Shown here: piece by piece, positions 7,264 to 14,186 of the stretch
Numbering within the stretch: position 1 is the stretch's first letter
How the letters are laid out: each line of letters begins with the position of its first letter
DNA from: a virus
Length of the DNA: 64,000 nt
IMG/VR virus record: IMGVR_UViG_3300028920_000002
Coordinates: 122,724 to 186,723 of that record
Direction: 5' to 3' (one strand)
Notes under the pieces: model-generated
The model's input: only the letters and a program-made list of their open reading frames with translations
Database searches by the model: none
Told to the model about the DNA's origin: nothing
Made by a program: the position numbers and the translations under genes

Positions 7264-8034
7264 TCAGTCGACCGCCAGGCAGATGGCCTTGGCAGTCGCC
7301 AACACGTAGCCGCTTGCGCCGACTGAGCAGACCCAACCCTGAGCGGAGGCGTTGCCGCTGTCGATGTCCGACTGCGTGAGCGGGTAGCTCGTGCGTACGA
7401 TGCCTCCTTGTCCAGCGTTGGTTAGGCACCCGCCGGTCAGCACGATGTCCCCAGCGTCACAGTAGACGAACAGGTTAGTCGTGTCATTTGAGACACCGGC
7501 GCTGTCGCTGCGCTCGTACAGCATGCTGGGGTCCACGACCCCGTCAGCGCCATCCACTCCTGGGGCTCCCGGAACGCCGGTGGCGCCACGCTCTCCTGGA
7601 ACCCCCTGAGCGCCGGTGGCTCCGACAGGGCCAGCCGGACCGACTGACCCCGTCTCTCCACGCTCACCCCTTTCACCGGCAGGGCCGGCCGGGCCCTCGC
7701 TCCCCGAGGGGACGACAACGCTCTGGTCGCCACATGTGACGAGGGCGCCCGCTGGGTCGGGCTGGACGGTGCACGACGCCCCCGGCTCTCCCGCTGGCCC
7801 CGGCTCGCCAGGAGGCGCCGCCGGACACTCGAGCGTACAGGCCGCTGCGATTTCGTCGGGGGTGAGGTCCTGCAGCTCGGTGTAGCCGGTAGTCCCCGCA
7901 GACCCCGTAGCAGTTGGGTCCGGTGCAGGAGCAGGAGTACCGGACGACGGTAAAGGGCCGTAGCTCCCGTCGTTCGAGCAGCCCGCCAGGGCGAGCAGGG
8001 TTGCGACGATGAGGCCCAGCTTGTGCGTGGTCAT
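7264..8034 (-). CDS. Collagen-like lipoprotein
   Basis: The product has 256 residues. A lipoprotein signal peptide ends in LALAGC (lipobox, Cys about residue 19). A Thr/Pro-rich region is followed by a Gly-X-Y block with one interruption (about residues 74-165, for example GPAGERGERGETG), then a globular C-terminal domain with paired Cys residues. Such collagen-like proteins are normally secreted or surface-exposed. On a phage this suggests a gene expressed in the host, perhaps altering the cell surface or superinfection, or a host-derived cargo gene. The ATG at 8034 is chosen because of GAGGTGA just upstream and because it starts the signal peptide; a longer frame to 8061 is unlikely. It is transcribed alone, from a GGnATAA motif at 8093. 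Confidence 0.85.
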   Translation of the reverse strand: MTTHKLGLIVATLLALAGCSNDGSYGPLPSSGTPAPAPDPTATGSAGTTGYTELQDLTPDEIAAACTLECPAAPPGEPGPAGEPGASCTVQPDPAGALVTCGDQSVVVPSGSEGPAGPAGERGERGETGSVGPAGPVGATGAQGVPGERGATGVPGAPGVDGADGVVDPSMLYERSDSAGVSNDTTNLFVYCDAGDIVLTGGCLTNAGQGGIVRTSYPLTQSDIDSGNASAQGWVCSVGASGYVLATAKAICLAVD

Positions 8035-8092
8035 GATGTCACCTCGTGATTGTAGTACCAATGCTGCGTGCGAGCACGTCAGCTTTTACTCT

Positions 8093-8110
8093 TTCCACTA
8101 CTGTTATCCC
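8093..8110 (-). promoter_or_regulatory. GGnATAA-type promoter motif
   Basis: On the minus strand this reads GGGATAACAGTAGTGGAA. It lies about 60 bases upstream of the lipoprotein ATG. A TACAAT hexamer closer to the gene (8050-8055 on the minus strand) is an alternative -10. Confidence 0.5.
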
Positions 8111-8129
8111 CGAACGCCTCTCTGAATTG

Positions 8130-8186
8130 AGGGCTACGACGGCGGCCCCGAAGGGCCGTGGGAGTCGAACCCAGTAACAACGGCCA
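8130..8186 (-). other. tRNA T-arm-like hairpin and GC-rich UUCG stem
   Basis: On the minus strand, TGGGTTCGACTCCCA forms a T-arm-like stem with a loop (TTCGACT) matching the tRNA T-loop consensus. It is enclosed by GGCCGT / ACGGCC and followed by GGCCC-TTCG-GGGCC. No matching 5' acceptor strand or anticodon arm is present, so it is not a complete tRNA. It lies just downstream of the motif at 8194 and could be a small RNA, a tRNA remnant or an attachment-site core. Confidence 0.4.
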
Positions 8187-8193
8187 TCTCCGT

Positions 8194-8211
8194 CACCACT
8201 ACTTTTATCCC
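8194..8211 (-). promoter_or_regulatory. GGnATAA-type promoter motif
   Basis: On the minus strand this reads GGGATAAAAGTAGTGGTG. It is divergent to the plus-strand motif at 8218, only 6 bases away. It would transcribe the T-arm-like hairpin region. Confidence 0.5.
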
Positions 8212-8217
8212 CGAAAC

Positions 8218-8235
8218 GGTATAAGGATTGTGGAC
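8218..8235 (+). promoter_or_regulatory. GGTATAA-type promoter motif
   Basis: GGTATAAGGATTGTGGAC, 25 bases before the ATG at 8261, which has its own AGGAGGA ribosome-binding site. Confidence 0.55.
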
Positions 8236-8260
8236 ACCTTGTAGGGTTGAAGGAGGACGG

Positions 8261-8482
8261 ATGGACAAGCCACTCTGGCGCTGCATTGGCGTCTTGAACG
8301 AGTCCACGGATTCGGTGGGCAAATCCCTCGAACGAGCGCTCAACAGGCTCGAGGATGAGGGCTACGATGTACGTGACCCTCTGCCCATCGGCGAGACCGG
8401 TCACTTCTTGGTGTACGGTAGGGTGCTACAGAAGACGAGGAGGAAACGTGGGGACAGTATGCCACCTTCCAGTCGCGGATAG
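8261..8482 (+). CDS. Hypothetical protein, 73 residues
   Basis: This is a small protein with no recognised family. The central part (residues 15-50) is probably alpha/beta, and the last 20 residues are very basic (KTRRKRG). ATG 8261 is chosen over an upstream TTG because AGGAGGA lies 5 bases before it and the frame upstream overlaps the promoter motif. It overlaps the next gene by 35 bases. Confidence 0.65.
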   Translation: MDKPLWRCIGVLNESTDSVGKSLERALNRLEDEGYDVRDPLPIGETGHFLVYGRVLQKTRRKRGDSMPPSSRG

Positions 8483-8645
8483 ACCGAAGTCGAGGACCCT
8501 GCGCCTGCACTTCACGGCCACAGACGCCGAGCTTCGGGATATCCTCATCTACATCTCAGAGCTGCTATCAGAAGAAGTGGGCCCGCACGCCATGAGCGAA
8601 GAGGTCAGCGACCTACTTGAAAGAGACGCTGACTCAGCCAGCTGA
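8448..8645 (+). CDS. Hypothetical acidic protein, 65 residues
   Basis: The GTG start at 8448 is chosen because GAGGAGGA ends 3 bases before it; the frame is open further upstream but would lie entirely within the preceding gene. The product has a short beta-like N-terminus and an acidic helical C-terminal half. No family is recognised. It ends 45 bases before the structured element at 8691. Confidence 0.55.
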   Translation: MGTVCHLPVADRPKSRTLRLHFTATDAELRDILIYISELLSEEVGPHAMSEEVSDLLERDADSAS

Positions 8646-8690
8646 TGCCTTCTTGCTTGTAGAACTGAGCTGAGCTACATCGAGGTTGTT

Positions 8691-8883
8691 CACCCCCATG
8701 AGGGGCCTGGTCAATTCAGCAGTGAGAAAAAGCCTCCCGCCTGCTTCGGCACGCGCAAGTGCTTGGGCGAAGACAGTGTGGCTGAGCGCTGTCGGGGTTG
8801 CGCAGCCCCAGTCCTGTCGGCATTTGTGAGCACTGCTCACACCCGTCGATTAACTCGCTTGGCCAGTCCCACTCATGGGGGTG
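8691..8883. ncRNA. Candidate structured RNA or regulatory element, about 190 bases
   Basis: This intergenic block is closed by a 12-bp perfect stem (8691-8702 with 8872-8883) that continues with 3 and then 6 more pairs after small bulges, to 8712/8861. Inside are a two-part hairpin (CTTCG+GCAC, 8744-8772), GACAG/CTGTC (8772-8793), GGGGTT/AGCCCC (8794-8809) and TGTGAGC/GCTCACA (8825-8841). AGCAGTG at 8718 can alternatively pair with CACTGCT at 8831, so the fold might switch. Either strand could be transcribed. The next gene has its own promoter motif at 8905. No known RNA family is recognised; the DNA could also act as a multi-site operator. Confidence 0.5.
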
Positions 8884-8904
8884 AGCAAAGCCTTCTGCTC
8901 TTCC

Positions 8905-8922
8905 GGGATAAAAGCCGTGGAC
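8905..8922 (+). promoter_or_regulatory. GGnATAA-type promoter motif
   Basis: GGGATAAAAGCCGTGGAC, followed at once by AGGAGGA and the ATG at 8934. The layout is the same as in the minus-strand copy at 4936. Confidence 0.55.
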
Positions 8923-8933
8923 AGGAGGACACC

Positions 8934-10031
8934 ATGAAAGAATCTCAGAAGCGAGCGCGTCAGGATGTGGTGGCAACTGCATTGAAGACATTGCTCGCCA
9001 ACGAGGGCAGCGGGCTCACCCGCAAGACCTTCTTTTTACCGACTAGCTCGACTCCATCGGAGGCCGAGATTGAGGCGTGCAAGGGCAGGCGTTGGCAGAA
9101 GCCTGTTCTCGATAGGCTCGTGGACAAGGGCCTCTTGGTGGTGGCCAAGGTCGGAGACGATATGGGCTACGGCCCTGGCGACAGAACCCTCATCCGCAAA
9201 GTGCTTCGTGACTACGAGGATGATGGGCTGCTGCTCGCCTCTCTGGTCTTTCCCAACGAGGTTCGTGGGGTCGAGCTGCCCAGCGTTCGAGATGCTCTCG
9301 AAGAGGAAGAAGCTCTGACACGCCAGCATCAGGTGGACGACGTTTTGGACAAGGTCACTGATACCAAGGCGATGGATAAGATGGGCAAGGACCTTCAAGA
9401 GGCCATCGACAAGCACGGACCGGGTCTCGTGTTGGCTGATGCTCTGACCCGGTTCACCTTGGCTGTGAACGAGCAGCACACTACTGCTCGGGAGTCCTAC
9501 AACAGACTCGTGCTGTCTATGGAGAGTATGGCCAAGGCGTACGGGGACCACACCAAAAGGATGGAGGCCATGCTCTCTGCACAGAGCGCCCGTACAGGTA
9601 CGGTCGAGACCAAGGTGGGTGGGTACAACAAGCGCCTGGACGCTCTCGAGAAGCGTGAGCAGGAGCACACTGCTGCCATTCACCGGTTGGTCAACATCCT
9701 TCAGGAGTACCACGTTCGTGAGAAGACCAACGGTTCGGGCTTCGACGTCAGCGAGGTAGCAGAGAAGATGGCGGCTGCAGTGGCAGTAGAGGTGAAGCCC
9801 CTACTTGACGCCAACACCGAGAACTTCTCGAAGGTCACAGCGCTCATGTACGCCCTGCAGGGCAGCACCGAGACGCTGGCTGGTCACTTGAAATCGAAGG
9901 AGGCGGACAGGCTCTCTGACCTCAATCGTAGGTTGGAGGCACACATCAAGGACGGGCAGGAGTTGCAGGAACTTCTGTCTGAGGTATGGCTCAAGATGGA
10001 TGGAGACAAGGATGGCCCAGCGACTGAGTGA
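8934..10031 (+). CDS. Winged-helix-like and coiled-coil protein
   Basis: This protein has 365 residues. The first 110 residues have the helix/strand pattern of a small DNA-binding-like domain, ending in DRLVDKGLLVVAKVG, which resembles the recognition helix and wing of a winged helix; this is inferred from pattern only. Residues 130-365 are almost entirely helical with heptad-like spacing. The ATG at 8934 has AGGAGGA at 7 bases; the frame is open further upstream but that stretch lies in the structured element. It overlaps the start of the next gene by 20 bases, so genes 8934-11417 form an operon. Role unknown. Confidence 0.72.
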   Translation: MKESQKRARQDVVATALKTLLANEGSGLTRKTFFLPTSSTPSEAEIEACKGRRWQKPVLDRLVDKGLLVVAKVGDDMGYGPGDRTLIRKVLRDYEDDGLLLASLVFPNEVRGVELPSVRDALEEEEALTRQHQVDDVLDKVTDTKAMDKMGKDLQEAIDKHGPGLVLADALTRFTLAVNEQHTTARESYNRLVLSMESMAKAYGDHTKRMEAMLSAQSARTGTVETKVGGYNKRLDALEKREQEHTAAIHRLVNILQEYHVREKTNGSGFDVSEVAEKMAAAVAVEVKPLLDANTENFSKVTALMYALQGSTETLAGHLKSKEADRLSDLNRRLEAHIKDGQELQELLSEVWLKMDGDKDGPATE

Positions 10032-10896
10032 GCTGGTCGCCCGCTACAAGCGAGAGTCAGACAAGCTCTCACAGCGGGAACTGGCCGAGCTGGAACGAGA
10101 CATCTACGAAGCCTACTGCTTCGAGAACCCCAGGAGGCCGAGTGACGGCCCGTTCAGCCGTACTCACCGCAATACGCTGGTGGAGCTGCTGGGCATCACT
10201 TCCGGCTACGCAGACAACCGCCTCTACTTGCTGAGGTGTGGGCGAGCCGCAGAGCCTCTTTGGAAGCTTGTGGATGAGGGTAAGTACACCCTCTCTGCCG
10301 TGGTCATGCTGCTGCGCAATGCGCGCAAGGAGGCTCAGAGCAAAGGCGTCTCCCTGCCCGACGTGCTGGAGCGCATGTTGGCGGAGCCGAAGAAGCGCAA
10401 GTTCAACCGCAGCAATGGTTCTGCCAAGCCGCTCAATGCCCAGGACGCCAAGGACTTCGAGGAAGAGGCAGCCGAGTTGATTCGGGCCTACGTTGCTCGG
10501 AGAGCTGTCGACCTGGACGAGCTCGAGCGGGACATGCTGCTCACGAACTTCCTGGGCATGCTGCGCATCGCTCATGAGGAGTTTCGGGAGAGCCTGCAGC
10601 GGGAGCAGCGCAGCCTTCGTCAGCAACGACGAGAACGAGAAACGATTGGTAAGGCGCTGTTCCTACGCGCCTGTGAAGTCCTGAGCTTGGACCTGCCCTA
10701 CGGCAAGGAGCTCAGTGACAAGAAGAGGGACTCGATATTGAAGCTGGTACGTAGGCGTAAAGCTGAGCGAGTCCGTGAATTGCATCCCGACCTCAACCCG
10801 GGTCAGACGACCACGAGTGAGGTCATCCAAGAGCTCAACGCTGCGAAGGAGGCGGGCGACCTCTTGGTGAAGTACTTCAGCCAAGGAGCAAGGTAA
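10012..10896 (+). CDS. Helical protein with a C-terminal J-domain-like segment
   Basis: This protein has 294 residues. The N-terminal half contains short helices that could form a helix-turn-helix (about residues 50-110). A central charged coiled-coil-like region follows (130-220). The last 55 residues include RRRKAERVRELHPDLNPG followed by a helix ending in NAAKEAGDLL. This matches the helix II, HPD loop and helix III of DnaJ J-domains, although helix I is weak. A J-domain would recruit host DnaK. ATG 10012 is preferred to ATG 10000 because GGAG lies 6 bases before it. Stop and next start overlap (TAATG). Confidence 0.68.
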   Translation: MAQRLSELVARYKRESDKLSQRELAELERDIYEAYCFENPRRPSDGPFSRTHRNTLVELLGITSGYADNRLYLLRCGRAAEPLWKLVDEGKYTLSAVVMLLRNARKEAQSKGVSLPDVLERMLAEPKKRKFNRSNGSAKPLNAQDAKDFEEEAAELIRAYVARRAVDLDELERDMLLTNFLGMLRIAHEEFRESLQREQRSLRQQRRERETIGKALFLRACEVLSLDLPYGKELSDKKRDSILKLVRRRKAERVRELHPDLNPGQTTTSEVIQELNAAKEAGDLLVKYFSQGAR

Positions 10897-11417
10897 TGGC
10901 ATCACGCAAGCTGAACGGGGCGAGCACCAAGGACCTGCTTGCCAAGGTGGATATGGACCAGACAATCCCGCATCGTGCGGCCGACATCCTCAACGAGGCG
11001 GCCCGGCTGATGCCCAAGCGCTGCATAGACAAGCGCGACTTCGTCAAGATGGTGTTGGCACTGGGCCGGCGCCCGGCAGAGGACTCCAAGGACGTGGAGT
11101 TCTTCTTCAAGAGCAAGTGGGGTCGTGTGAAGGTCGTGCTCTACGAGAAGCACGGTCGTGCTGGCATCACCGTCCCGGGTAAGGGCGTGCGCGCCACTAC
11201 CAGTGACGAGGATGCAGCCGGCACCGACCTGCGCGGAAAGGTCAGGCGCTTCAAGAGCGCTGCTGCTGGAGTGCGGCGCTCGGCAGAGCTGGTCAATCCG
11301 ACCAAGGTCAAGAACCCCGAGCTGAAGAAGTTCGCGAAGGACGTCCACTCCTTCAAGAAGGTCATCAGCGAGGACGAGCTCGAGCGGCGCCTGCGTCTGC
11401 CCGACAAGACAGACTGA
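10896..11417 (+). CDS. Hypothetical basic protein, 173 residues
   Basis: The ATG overlaps the stop of the preceding gene and has AAGGAG 9 bases upstream. The protein is Lys/Arg-rich, with a compact N-terminal domain (about residues 1-90, including RDFVKMVLALGRRPAED) and a long basic, probably helical C-terminal part. The charge suggests nucleic-acid binding, but there is no recognised motif. It closes the 8934-11417 operon and is followed by three strong hairpins. Confidence 0.65.
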   Translation: MASRKLNGASTKDLLAKVDMDQTIPHRAADILNEAARLMPKRCIDKRDFVKMVLALGRRPAEDSKDVEFFFKSKWGRVKVVLYEKHGRAGITVPGKGVRATTSDEDAAGTDLRGKVRRFKSAAAGVRRSAELVNPTKVKNPELKKFAKDVHSFKKVISEDELERRLRLPDKTD

Positions 11418-11548
11418 GCCGCCGTGAGGCGGTTTGGCCCACTCGGCTTGAGTGGGTGGAAGCGCGCTCTCAACCTCTCTTCGGGCGCGCTTCCTTTAGC
11501 TACAAGTTGGAGCTAGCGAAAACGAGCGGGTGTGCAACCCACTCGTTT
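11418..11548. terminator. Cluster of four terminator-like hairpins between convergent genes
   Basis: Four stems follow one another: CCGCC/GGCGG near 11420-11432, CCCACTC/GAGTGGG (11438-11456), GGAAGCGCGC/GCGCGCTTCC (11458-11494, followed by TTT) and AAACGAG..GGGT/ACCC..CTCGTTT (11519-11548). They separate the plus-strand operon from the minus-strand gene ending at 11555 and would stop transcription from both sides. Confidence 0.65.
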
Positions 11549-11554
11549 CTGCTG

Positions 11555-12613
11555 TCAGGCGCGCTTCTTCCCCTTTTTGCTCACGGGCTTCTTAGGCATC
11601 GTCTTCACAAGGCCGGGCTTCTGCTTCAGAGTGGCCCTGTCCCTGCTGAAGTAGCGCACAGCCGGTTCATCGAGGAGCTTCCTGGGCTTGTTCCTCCCCT
11701 TGACTTTGGCCTTGCTGGCGTCTGATAGGCCCTGCCATCCTACCAGCGGAACTCCCTCCAGCTCCGCTTTCAGCGCACGAAGCACTGCCAGGATGTTGGC
11801 TTCCTGCGCCGCACCACCGACCATCTTCTTCCCGTTCTTTCTGTTGCCATACTGGAACCATTGGTTGAGGGTGTACATCGGAGTCCCAGGCTTGAGTTCA
11901 CTGCCTTCGATTGCCGACTTGATGGCAGCGTGCACTCGCTTGGGGTTTCTCCACATCGCGTAGTAGACGGCGGCCCATACGCTGGGGGCTTTGCCTTCCT
12001 TCCCGACTTTGCAGTACAGGTTGTACAACCCTTGCAGGGCCAACATCTCTTCCTTGTACTTCCTCTCCGTCTTGGTGATGTCGTCTTGCAGAGCTCGTGC
12101 GCTCCACCCTTGGGTCAGCCTGTACAGGACGGAGAAGCACTCGGTGTAGTGCTTGGTCCAGCGTGTGGCGGCGTCCTTGTCCCCCATCATGGATAGGTGG
12201 TCAGCTATGGTCCGCTTGGTACCACCATCCAATCGAGCGACCTCCTTGGGGGACATGTTGAACACCACGAGGGCAGGAAACGCTGCCTTGGCCTTCACGG
12301 CAGCGTGCATGCGGTTCTGTCCATTCACGATGGTGCCGTCGTAGCCGCTGGCGATTGGGTCATGGGTGAAGACGAACTTGCCTTCCTTCATCTCCCTGGT
12401 CATGGAGTTGATTCCCGAGGGCTTCTTGCGCCGCTGATTCGGGTGCTGTTGCTGGAGACCAGCCAGACTCAACTCCAAGGGGATGACTGTCTCAAATGCG
12501 CAGGAACCGTCCTTGTACTGAGTGACGTACTTCACCTTCTTGAGGAGAGGCAGGAACGGTGTTGCGGCGCGTAGCAGTGCAGCGCTCAGGCTGCTAACCT
12601 TGATTTGCCTCAT
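11555..12613 (-). CDS. ParB-like domain protein
   Basis: This protein has 352 residues. Residues 70-105 contain the pattern of phage ParB/Srx-like domains: INSMTREMKEGKF, then DPIASGYDGTIVNGQNRMHAA, where NGQNR (97-101) corresponds to the (D/N)GxHR box that binds or hydrolyses nucleotide in ParB-type proteins. His is replaced by Asn, as in some phage members. The rest is helical, and the C-terminus is strongly basic (KPVSKKGKKRA). It could bind DNA or be a nuclease-like or regulatory protein; its exact role is unknown. A GGAAGGA ribosome-binding site is present. It follows the gene at 12629 by 15 bases and is probably co-transcribed with it. Confidence 0.75.
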   Translation of the reverse strand: MRQIKVSSLSAALLRAATPFLPLLKKVKYVTQYKDGSCAFETVIPLELSLAGLQQQHPNQRRKKPSGINSMTREMKEGKFVFTHDPIASGYDGTIVNGQNRMHAAVKAKAAFPALVVFNMSPKEVARLDGGTKRTIADHLSMMGDKDAATRWTKHYTECFSVLYRLTQGWSARALQDDITKTERKYKEEMLALQGLYNLYCKVGKEGKAPSVWAAVYYAMWRNPKRVHAAIKSAIEGSELKPGTPMYTLNQWFQYGNRKNGKKMVGGAAQEANILAVLRALKAELEGVPLVGWQGLSDASKAKVKGRNKPRKLLDEPAVRYFSRDRATLKQKPGLVKTMPKKPVSKKGKKRA

Positions 12614-12628
12614 GATGCTTGTCCTTCC

Positions 12629-13246
12629 TTATGGGAAATTGGGGCAGCTGGCACAGTGCTTGAAGATGTAGTCTGCTGCCTCAGCGTGTGTTTTGACGCC
12701 GAGACGTTGCTTGATGACGGAGAGATGACGCTTCCACACATCTACGCGTGGAATGGTGTCCCTGAAGACGATACCTGCTGTGCCCGAACCTTTGGAGCCC
12801 TCTCTGCCCTGGGCCCGCTTCACCTTTTCCTTCAGCTCCATCAAGGGGAGGATGGCCGCCAGCTTCAGCCACTTCCTCGCATCCTTCAGGCTGTTGATGA
12901 CCGGTTGGATGAGAACGAGTCGCTCGAAGCTTACTCGGGCGATGAGGTTCATCAAGCTCTTGTTGCGCGCACACTTGAGCTTGAGACCAAACTTCTCCCA
13001 GAGCACGATGCACGATGTCACCTCGTGGGCTTCCAGACACAGCTCCTTGAACGCCCACTCTTCGACGGACTCGTAGCCCCAGGCGATGTACAGCGTTCGC
13101 AGTCCTCCCTGGAACTGCATCACATCCACGCTGGCACTGTAGACCAGACGCGCGATGGTAAGGATTTTCTCCCTGTGGCGGTTGTGGGCTGCCACCTTCG
13201 CGTCCTTACGTACCTTGTCGGCTCTCGACTTGGTTAGTGTTGCCAT
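12629..13246 (-). CDS. Hypothetical helical protein, 205 residues
   Basis: The start at 13246 is chosen because CAGGAGA lies 7 bases upstream; the frame is open for 36 more codons, but that region carries the promoter motif. The protein is rich in Lys, Arg and Leu and probably all helical, with a basic N-terminus. The C-terminus has a CxxC pair (CASCPNF). Position next to a ParB-like gene suggests a DNA-related or regulatory role, but no family is recognised. Confidence 0.68.
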   Translation of the reverse strand: MATLTKSRADKVRKDAKVAAHNRHREKILTIARLVYSASVDVMQFQGGLRTLYIAWGYESVEEWAFKELCLEAHEVTSCIVLWEKFGLKLKCARNKSLMNLIARVSFERLVLIQPVINSLKDARKWLKLAAILPLMELKEKVKRAQGREGSKGSGTAGIVFRDTIPRVDVWKRHLSVIKQRLGVKTHAEAADYIFKHCASCPNFP

Positions 13247-13294
13247 CCGTATTCTCCTGACGTGCTGGTTCTTGACCGGTCCTCGGTCTTCTCT

Positions 13295-13313
13295 TTGCAC
13301 TTCTCTTATCTCC
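13295..13313 (-). promoter_or_regulatory. GGnGATAA-type promoter motif
   Basis: On the minus strand this reads GGAGATAAGAGAAGTGCAA, a one-base-longer and weaker copy of the GGnATAA family. It lies about 50 bases before the ATG at 13246 and is divergent to the CATAAT box at 13335. Confidence 0.42.
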
Positions 13314-13332
13314 GCAAACCTCTCCGCTTTGC

Positions 13333-13350
13333 GGCATAATGCTCCCGATG
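13333..13350 (+). promoter_or_regulatory. CATAAT -10 box for a nearly leaderless gene
   Basis: GGCATAATGCTCCCGATG: CATAAT (13335-13340) ends 7 bases before the ATG at 13348. It shares GGnATAA with the other promoter family and the short spacing with the leaderless class. Confidence 0.45.
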
Positions 13351-13581
13351 TCACAAGCTAGCCGTGAGCTGTACGTGATGCGGTTGGAGGGAGTCCTCTC
13401 CGCAACCGAGACTCAGACTGGACGCAAGCCAACCATTGACACATTCCCCATCCGCAAGTGTGATGCGGAGCGTCTGGTGAAGGACCGGAGTGTTCTGCTC
13501 GACAACATCATGGACAGCGGCATAGAGCCGTCGCTGCCCTACTGGCCGTGCGGGCCGGGGAAGGTCGTGAAGGTAGGATGA
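13348..13581 (+). CDS. Hypothetical protein, 77 residues
   Basis: ATG 13348 is chosen because it lies 7 bases after the CATAAT box; an earlier ATG at 13339 overlaps that box. The product is short and unrecognised, with a helical N-terminus and a Pro-rich C-terminus. Its stop overlaps the ATG of the MazG-like gene, so it leads that operon. Confidence 0.6.
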   Translation: MSQASRELYVMRLEGVLSATETQTGRKPTIDTFPIRKCDAERLVKDRSVLLDNIMDSGIEPSLPYWPCGPGKVVKVG

Positions 13582-14186
13582 AGACAGCGGTCGTATCGTC
13601 GAAAGAGCTGGACCCGAAGAAGGGTCTGCGCGCCGAGAACTACATTGCAGGAGCAAGGAGTCGGAAGATTCCAGGCAAGGGCTCAAAGCACTACAAGGCA
13701 GTGCGCATCGCCATGAGGTTGGCTGAGGGATTGAACGTCAATTTCTTCTACCCACCCGAGGAGCAGCAGCTTGAGCTCTACAGGGCTGGCTTGCCCATGC
13801 CCGCACGCGCTTCTCTGCGGCTGTGGGAGGGCATGGACACCATCAACTACTGGGCTGGCGTCGTACACGCTTGGTCGAAGCGCAAGGGCTGGTGGAAGAA
13901 GCCCCAGGGTGACGTGGCCAAGAAGCTACTCATGCTCCACAGCGAAGTCGCAGAGATGACTGAGGACCTCAGGGTGACGGAGGAGAAGGACCTCAACATC
14001 ATCAACTGGGAGTACGACAAGCACGGGCAGCTCAAGCCCATCGGCTTCGCCAGTGAGCTCGCCGACCTATTCATTCGCATGGCGGACCTGGCTGGCAAGC
14101 TCGACATTGACCTGTCTGCAGCTGTCGCCCTCAAGATGAGGTTCAACGAAGACCGGCCCTATCAACATGGAGGCAAGAAGCTGTGA
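13578..14186 (+). CDS. MazG-like nucleoside triphosphate pyrophosphohydrolase
   Basis: This protein has 202 residues. The C-terminal 85 residues match the all-alpha NTP-pyrophosphohydrolase family: HSEVAEMTEDL with Glu123 and Glu126, then ELADLFIRMADLAG with Glu160 and Asp163 (the ExxE..ExxD metal site), ending in RPYQHGGKKL, typical of phage MazG-like proteins. It would hydrolyse NTPs or dNTPs, and in phages it may lower alarmone or modified-nucleotide levels. The first 85 residues are an extra domain of unknown function, so the protein is longer than minimal MazG enzymes. The ATG overlaps the preceding stop, with AGGTAGG upstream. The next gene overlaps by GTGA. Confidence 0.82.
   Translation: MKTAVVSSKELDPKKGLRAENYIAGARSRKIPGKGSKHYKAVRIAMRLAEGLNVNFFYPPEEQQLELYRAGLPMPARASLRLWEGMDTINYWAGVVHAWSKRKGWWKKPQGDVAKKLLMLHSEVAEMTEDLRVTEEKDLNIINWEYDKHGQLKPIGFASELADLFIRMADLAGKLDIDLSAAVALKMRFNEDRPYQHGGKKL

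Noticed and set aside
8130-8186. A complete tRNA gene
   Set aside because: Only a T-arm-like hairpin is present; the 5' acceptor strand, D-arm and anticodon arm are missing.
8763-8933. Upstream extension of the coiled-coil gene at 8934
   Set aside because: The frame is open upstream, but AGGAGGA and a good ATG are at 8934, and the extension would cover the stems of the 8691-8883 element.
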